Source: Phocoena phocoena (lineage: Eukaryota; Chordata; Mammalia; Artiodactyla; Phocoenidae). From it: 64,000 nucleotides of DNA. A program made the translations under genes and the position numbers. Shown here piece by piece: positions 58,544 through 64,000 of this stretch; the first letter of the stretch is position 1, and the number at the start of each line of letters is the position of its first letter. The stretch spans positions 89,000,894 through 89,064,893 of the forward strand of contig NC_089228.1 of assembly GCF_963924675.1 (NCBI RefSeq). The letters run 5' to 3'. The notes below the pieces were generated by a model. It made no database searches. It was not told where the DNA came from and saw only the letters and a program-made list of their open reading frames with translations.

Positions 58544-59790
58544 CATTTTATATATTCATACAAGTTATATAAATCACCCTATCTCCTTATTCTTTGGGAC
58601 AGCCAAGATTCACCAGTTGGTATAATTATCTTTCCTCTTGAAACATAACGCAGCATTTCATACACCCTTTATTTTCATGGTCTATTTACATACAATCATT
58701 TAATGTAAGCTGCCTAAAATCCCTTTTTGGAAGTTGACAATGTATAACAAATATGTACAGTAACATTATTAATCCTATAGAAGAAATAGATTTCTCAATT
58801 TGAACACAGCGCAAATGAAAAGATAAAGGAATAAAAGACATTTAAATAACTGCCATATAAATTAATAGGATGCAATTATTGGTCTCTTTTTAAGCTTAGA
58901 TGAAAATCAATATACAGTACTCATTGCTAAAGGTGATAAGTTAAATGCAACAGCTCAACAATCTGAAGTTTATACACCAGAAAGTCAAATATTGCTCATA
59001 TCCTTTCCTATCTAAAAGGGCAGGAAGCAATGTTTTCCAGCTGCACTGCATAATTAATCTCATACACAATAGACAGTATCTTTGCAAGTCTTGAAATAAA
59101 ACAGAATTCATTTCATAAAATTCCAACATTAATCTTGAAATCACTAAGCATCAAGAAATTTTCTCCTTGCCCTGAATATTTCATCTTAATTTATTTACCT
59201 TTCCATAACTGCTTTATGCCACTTATCTTGTGGGGGACGTTCAGACTTATGAGGGAGAAAAAAAGTATCAACACAGAAATGAGATCTAGAAAAGCACATG
59301 AGAGCTATAAAAACAGCCCATCCATCATCTCTACATTTTGATTCCAGAGACAGCAGTGAAAGGTGTTGTTTCCACACCACTCACCCAGCACACTTAAAAA
59401 GGTTTGCTCCATCACTTATACAACTGAAACTGATTGATTAGTTGCTAGAGAAAAATCAATACAAATATCCTAGAAAATACTAGCTTGTAAATTCATTCTG
59501 GCCCCAACAAAGTATAGGTCATTGCTTGACATGTTTTTCTAGATGTCTAAAATGCAACCATGTCAAACCCCAGCCCCCAAAGACTAGGAATTTTTAAAAC
59601 CTAAAGTCTGGCATAAGTAAGGAAGTGAGGGGAGAGGTTTCCCAATGGTCTGTTAGAACAATGTGATGATACCCAGAAATTAACCTGGTAAACATTATAC
59701 TCATATGCAGAACTGCCCACAAAAATGATACACACACTGAGAAGGTAAAAATAGTCCATGAAAATGTCAAGGGGCTAGGATAAGTCCAAA
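58544..59790. other. Unassigned intronic sequence
   Basis: AT-rich sequence. No gene or repeat is recognised. Confidence 0.5.
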
Positions 59791-59804
59791 AAAAAAATGC
59801 TAGG

Positions 59805-59986
59805 GGGCTTCCCTGGTGGCGCAGTGGTGGGGAGTCCGCCTGCCGATGCAGGGGACGCGGGTTCGTGACCCCATCCGGGAAGATCCCACATCTCACATGC
59901 CGCAGAACGGCTGGGTCGCTGAGCCTGCGCGTCCGGAGCCTGTGCTCCGCAACAGAGAGGGCACAACAGTGAGAGGCCTGCGTACC

Positions 59987-60011
<25 letters not shown>
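59805..60011 (+). mobile_element. CHR-2 SINE with small indels
   Basis: GGGCTTCCCTGGTGGCGCAG start, altered B box (GGTTCGTGACCCC), a small CATCTCACATGC duplication, loss of part of the GGGCCCGTGAGCCATGGC segment, and a long A-tail. Duplications AAAAAAATGCTAGG lie at 59791-59804 and 60012-60025. Confidence 0.93.
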
Positions 60012-60020
<9 letters not shown>

Positions 60021-60025
60021 CTAGG

Positions 60026-60784
60026 AAACCAATGAAATATAAACTATATTTTTTGCATAAAAGGTAAAGTTTCCATTCAAAAATATAAACAATTTTATTT
60101 ACTGATATCCATTCAAAAGTTAATGAGCTCCCTTTCTCATTCCTGGCAGCTGAATGTATAGTCAGTATATTTTTAGTACTTTAGGAAACCATTTTATATT
60201 CAGAATGATTTCATGATTATTTCAGAATCTCTTCTGAATGCTCCCTTGCCTATGGGTTAGCCCTAGTCTCTTCACTCATTACACTTCTAAGAAATAAATG
60301 TTTATGAATATAAAATGTTTCATAAATATGCTACTCAGAAAGAAATTGTGATCTTATTGTAATAGTCTGTCACGTGACTGGCAACCGGGATTGTAATCCC
60401 TATTCTACAATTGGTGTAGAGTTTTTTTTTTAAAATCACTTTGTATTTGTGACACACAGTCATTTAAAACTTCAAGAAAAAGCAAGAAAGGAAACGCAAT
60501 TTTCAGTTGGGAAATTTAACTTGCACTGACAGGATGGCTTTAAACATAGCACTAAAATTTACTGACAGCATATTTAGACTTTTCATCTTAGAGTAAATTT
60601 TCAAAGAATCATAGTGTTTATTACTCATTATAGGACAATTTAATAATGGTAAAATGTAGAATTTAAGGGGCTCTGACCCCCCCAAACGTTCCTAATATCT
60701 GAATTACTAAAGAATGAATTACAGAGAAGTCACAGGAATACGAAAAACAGGTTATTTCTTCTATTACATTTAACTTCATAATTA
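60026..60784. other. Unassigned intronic sequence
   Basis: No gene or repeat is recognised. Confidence 0.5.
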
Positions 60785-60799
60785 TTCTTCGCAATTTTA

Positions 60800-60937
60800 T
60801 TTTTTTATTTATTTATTTTAAAAAATTTTTGGCTGTGCCGCACGGCATGAGGGACCTTAGTTCCCTGACCAGGAATCAAACCTGCGCCTTCTGCAGTGGA
60901 AGCAGAGTTTTAACCACTAGACCACCAAGGAAGTCCC
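60800..60937 (-). mobile_element. tRNA-derived SINE, CHR-1/Bov-tA-like, antisense
   Basis: (ATTT)n tail, then GGCTGTGCCGCACGGCATGA, GTTCCCTGACCAGGAATCAA and ACCACCAAGGAAGTCCC. Same branch as the 18.1-kb copy but shorter. Perfect 15-bp duplications TTCTTCGCAATTTTA lie at 60785-60799 and 60938-60952. Confidence 0.93.
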
Positions 60938-60952
60938 TTCTTCGCAATTTTA

Positions 60953-61656
60953 AAACTCAAACATAGGAATCCTGTAAGACCCTTATGATCCCAATGTCTT
61001 CTGCAGAAAAAAAGACAATGCTGCTAACTCAATGTCTTTAAAATGTGAGCTTATAAACTGCTATTTCCTATTGTGAGATTATAAGACCATAGCATGAATT
61101 TGCAATTCTCAAATTAAGAAAATAAAAGGTAATTGTCATACTAGTTTCTATCTATAGAGACATTTTTCATAAGACATATTTTAGAAGCAAAAGAAAATCT
61201 GTCGTTTGATTCTAATCATTAAATGTTCCAATATTAGATGTTCCAATATTCTCACTCAAAATTAGACTTCTCTTGTTGGATTTATTTTAAATTCCTTCAG
61301 TTTAAGTAACATGACTTCTTCATAATAAGGACACAACCAATTACTTCATGTAAGTTATCTCAAATTCAAACAATAAGCAACACTTAATGTCACAGTAATG
61401 AGAAAACCATGGCTTGTATATAGGTCAAGTACCTTGGTCAGATCATGTGGCTGGTAAGCAGCAGGGCACTGTTTTGAATTCAAACTCTCCTATGGCAAAG
61501 AGCATCTTAGGACTTAAAATTGCCTAAACTCACTGGCTTACCTAGAAAGTTATGACCTCGATATTTTAGTAACAGTTCCACATAGAAATAAAATGAGCCT
61601 GCCAGTCCGAAAACTAGCCTTCCATTTCAACCCTAATATTCAGATAACAAGACAAC
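60953..61656. other. Unassigned intronic sequence
   Basis: A local ATGTTCCAATATT duplication near 61222-61250. No gene is recognised. Confidence 0.5.
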
Positions 61657-61670
61657 AGAAAAATTTTACA

Positions 61671-62192
61671 CCTACTACTGGGCATACATCCAGAGAAAAT
61701 CATAATTCAAAAAGACACATGCACCCCAGTGTTCATTACAGCGCTATTTACAATAGCCAGGTCATGGAAGCAACCTAAATGCCCACTGACAGACGAATGG
61801 ATAAAGAAGATGTGGTAGTACATATATACAATGGAATATTACTCAGCCATAAAAAGGAATGAAACTGGGTCATCTGTAAAGACTTGGATGGACCTAGAGA
61901 CTGTCACACAGAGTGAAAAAAGTCAGAAAGAGAAAAACAAATATCGTATATTAACGCAGATATGTGGAATCTAGAAAAATGGTACAGATGAACCAGTTTG
62001 CAGGGCAGAAATAGAGACAGATGTAGAGAACAAACATAAGGACACCAAGGGGGGAAAGTAGCAGGCGGGGTGGTGGTGGAATGAATTGGGAGACTGAGAT
62101 TGACATATACACACTAATATGTATAAAACAGATAACTAATGAGAACCTGCTGTATAAAAAATAAATAAAATAAAATTCAAAAGAAAAGAAAA
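61671..62192 (+). mobile_element. 5'-truncated L1 3' end, sense
   Basis: ORF2 end ('AATGGATAAAGAAGATGTGG', 'AATATTACTCAGCCATAAAA', 'GACTTGGATGGACCTAGAGA') continues into the 3' UTR ('GAACCTGCTGTATAAAAAAT') and an A-rich tail. 14-bp duplications with one mismatch (AGAAAAATTTTACA / AGAAAAAGTTTACA) lie at 61657-61670 and 62193-62206. It carries only the 3' 520 bp and is therefore dead on arrival. Confidence 0.92.
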
Positions 62193-62206
62193 AGAAAAAG
62201 TTTACA

Positions 62207-63700
62207 TTGCAAACATTCCTTGGTTGGGAATAACCAAGCACATACGTATCTACTGATGATGATGAAAGTAGTATTAAATAAACCTCTTCTAATACTTTCT
62301 CTATAAATAGCCACTAAATCACTGCTAACCTCTGATATATTCTTTGAATCACTCACCTTAACCAGCAAAGTCACTTGTATTTGTAATTTGAATACCTTCC
62401 AATTTGCAGAGTTTGGTGGATAGATCATATAGTTTTAACATCTCCATTATCCAACAGATATATGGAAAAACAAACACTAAGTAAGAATGCCAGCAAAGGG
62501 ATCATTTTTCAAATAAAGTAGGTTTCTGTGCAAATTCATGCCCTTTCTGAAAAATCCTTAAAGTAGCCATGTTGCAGAAAAGACAACCACCCAGACTTTT
62601 CCTAAGATTAGACAATTACCTGGCTCTGAAAGCAAACAACTGCAAGAGTCAGTGAGTTTCCATTTATTTCTTTCAATACAAGCTGAATGTGAACAGAGGA
62701 GGGGACTGTGCTAAGAATATAAAGGTAGAAAAAAAATTGTTGAGACGTGTTAGATTAATCAAGGGTGTTTTTCTCTCTGCTATAAAGAGCATTTCAAATT
62801 CATGTTGATAAAAGCTTTAGACTGAATAAGTTTGTTTGGAACTCATACATTCTGAGATGCAGGATGTGAAGTACTGAAAGTAGCACTCCAAGTTACTTGC
62901 TAAAAGGAAAAGTACATTACCAATAACTACTAACCCACAAGATTATGAGACAATAGATTATCTCATGTTGGTTATAAAAACACATCAATGTTATATACAC
63001 GTATTATAAGCCAAGACAAAAGGGGCAATTTATGGTTATGTATCAACACAACTGTGACTCAACACAACTGAGACTCGTGTTACAGATACGTCTTACTATA
63101 TGCTGAGAGATACCTAGGCAATCACATTTTCCAGCAAGTGATGATTCAAAAGTAGCTGGCCACCCACACAAAAACTGTTCTCATTAGGACTCTCTACCAG
63201 TACCAATATTTACTGCCCCACAGCAGTCCTGTGGATGACGAGGGTTATCTCTTCTGGCTCATAGTAAAACCTACCTTCTCTTTCCAAAACTCCTGGCAAC
63301 CCTTATTAGCTCTATTTTCTGAATGGACCAAGAATTACCGAAGAAAGAGGGAGAAATCTTGAGTATTTCACTCAGTCCACAAAAGTCTTATTAACACACA
63401 ACAGAAGGTCATGGCTTTCATTTTTATTTTTTTGTCTCTTCCATTGAATATAAAGATAGGTGATGAATTTCAAAATACGTCACTTACTTTAGAGTCATAA
63501 GGAAACAGAAGAGTGGTGACAGGGGAGTTATGTCAATATTATAACCTGAATCTGGTAACATCTTCTATTAGATAAGCTGAAATATTTGTAAACTCTTCAG
63601 AAAGCTAAATAAGCATGTATCTAGTAAATAAGCATGTTACTTAGAAGACTATTATAATTTATTAAAAACACTATAATCACACAGAATTCTAGAAACTCTT
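62207..63700. other. CDKAL1: Unassigned intronic sequence next to the exon
   Basis: About 1.5 kb of intron with no recognisable repeat. A near-tandem CATCAACACAACTG / CTCAACACAACTG pair occurs at about 63040-63070. No further exon is recognised. Confidence 0.5.
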
Positions 63701-63702
63701 AC
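63701..63702 (-). promoter_or_regulatory. CDKAL1: 5' splice donor of the CDKAL1 exon
   Basis: On the minus strand the exon ends TTTTCAAG and continues GTAAGAG. This is a good match to the mammalian donor consensus AG|GTRAGT, and it places the last exon base at 63703. Confidence 0.9.
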
Positions 63703-63806
63703 CTTGAAAAGACTGTTTGGCTCTATCTACTAACTCATCAACTGGATAACTGGCCAAATTTCCTCTGGCGTGTTTAGTTTTGCAGTAGGTACAAGCATTG
63801 AGACAC
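63703..63806 (-). CDS. CDKAL1: CDKAL1 internal coding exon (radical-SAM CxxxCxxC exon)
   Basis: CDKAL1 is a radical-SAM methylthiotransferase that converts t6A37 to ms2t6A37 in tRNA-Lys(UUU), and it sits in the ER membrane. Read on the minus strand, the segment has one open frame of 34 full codons plus one base at each end (104 nt). It begins [20 protein letters not shown] and ends with ...[12 protein letters not shown]. The three cysteines in CxxxCxxC spacing are the ligands of the SAM-binding 4Fe-4S cluster. An AG acceptor lies at 63807-63808 (GAACAG before the exon) and a GTAAGAG donor follows from 63702 downward. The exon starts with the last base of a split codon and ends with the first base of the next. 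It covers very roughly residues 210-250 of a protein of about 580. The related CDK5RAP1 is less likely because the [13 protein letters not shown] stretch is CDKAL1-type. Identification is from memory of the family, not from a search. Confidence 0.93.
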
Positions 63807-63850
63807 CTGTTCAAACGACAGCAATAAATAAAGTTAAATTTTTAAAGACA
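63807..63850 (-). promoter_or_regulatory. CDKAL1: 3' splice acceptor and upstream tract of the CDKAL1 exon
   Basis: On the minus strand a T-rich but purine-interrupted tract leads to GTTTGAACAG immediately before the exon. The AG is at 63807-63808. The pyrimidine tract is weak close to the AG, with the T-richest part about 15-40 nt upstream, so the branch point may lie in that part. The exact branch point is not assigned. Confidence 0.8.
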
Positions 63851-64000
63851 GTGCACACTTAACACGGGAAAAAATATCCAAAACATACACCAAAGTGCTG
63901 TTTTAGTATCATTTGCCAGGTTATGTAAGAGATATAAAAAATGAATATCTACCATGCTTCATATTTATTTTATTTCCACCAGGCACAGAAATCTGCAATT
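63809..64000 (-). other. CDKAL1: End of the preceding CDKAL1 intron
   Basis: This is the tail of the intron upstream of the exon in gene orientation. It is AT-rich and contains no exon or recognisable repeat. Confidence 0.7.

Larger units (their letters stand above)
1..63702 (-). other. CDKAL1: CDKAL1 intron, 3' of the radical-SAM exon (partial)
   Basis: The sequence downstream of the exon (in gene orientation) begins with the GT donor at 63702-63701 and runs to the window edge. I found no second CDKAL1 exon on the minus strand, including the segment that should follow (EGVCEIWLTSEDTG in the family). Human CDKAL1 spans several hundred kb with introns of tens to more than 100 kb, so a 63.7-kb exonless stretch is expected. 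All repeats listed below lie inside this intron. Confidence 0.8.

Noticed and set aside
1..63702. Further CDKAL1 exons
   Set aside because: I looked on the minus strand for text coding for the next conserved segment and saw none. A translated search with the full protein would settle it.
1..64000. CRISPR array, prokaryotic defence system, operon or phage
   Set aside because: The direct repeats present are SINE copies and simple repeats with no regular spacers. The exon-intron signal and mammalian repeats show vertebrate DNA.

Overview
This window is vertebrate nuclear DNA and almost certainly comes from a cetacean, most likely a toothed whale. The main evidence is at least 17 copies of the tRNA-derived CHR SINE family, several with long A-tails and intact target-site duplications. 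Ruminant BovB and Bov-A elements were not seen. L1 3' ends of the cetartiodactyl type, MIR, L2, MER5-like elements and MaLR/ERVL-type LTR remnants make up the older repeat layer.

Only one protein-coding segment can be supported. It is a 104-nt internal exon on the minus strand at 63703-63806, with canonical splice sites on both sides. It encodes the radical-SAM CxxxCxxC iron-sulfur motif (CLNACTYC) of CDKAL1, the tRNA methylthiotransferase. Positions 1-63702 therefore read as part of the long intron that follows this exon, and 63807-64000 as the end of the intron before it.

Layout: 1-9 kb is repeat-rich, with SINEs, a 5'-truncated L1, a TcMar/Tigger-like fossil, an L1 carrying two SINEs and an ERVL-type LTR. 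9-18.4 kb has L2, MIR, an antisense MLT1-type LTR, a GC-rich patch and two SINEs 44 bp apart. 18.4-27.5 kb is mostly unique, with an L1/HAL1 remnant, a CAC/CATCGC minisatellite, MIRs and a small cluster of transcription-factor-like motifs near 26.2 kb. 27.5-33.7 kb is a nested L1 block (L1 within L1, SINE within the inner L1) followed by more L1 pieces. 33.7-40 kb is mainly ancient repeats and unique sequence. 40.2-54.9 kb has no CHR SINE and no recognisable L1, which makes it the least disturbed part of the window. 54.9-62.2 kb again holds several young SINEs and two 5'-truncated L1s with target-site duplications. The exon follows at 63.7 kb.

No bacterial-type system, CRISPR array, operon or convincing new protein-coding gene was found. 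The useful observations are the locus identification, the datable nested insertions, the minisatellite, and the repeat-poor stretches that may contain regulatory sequence.
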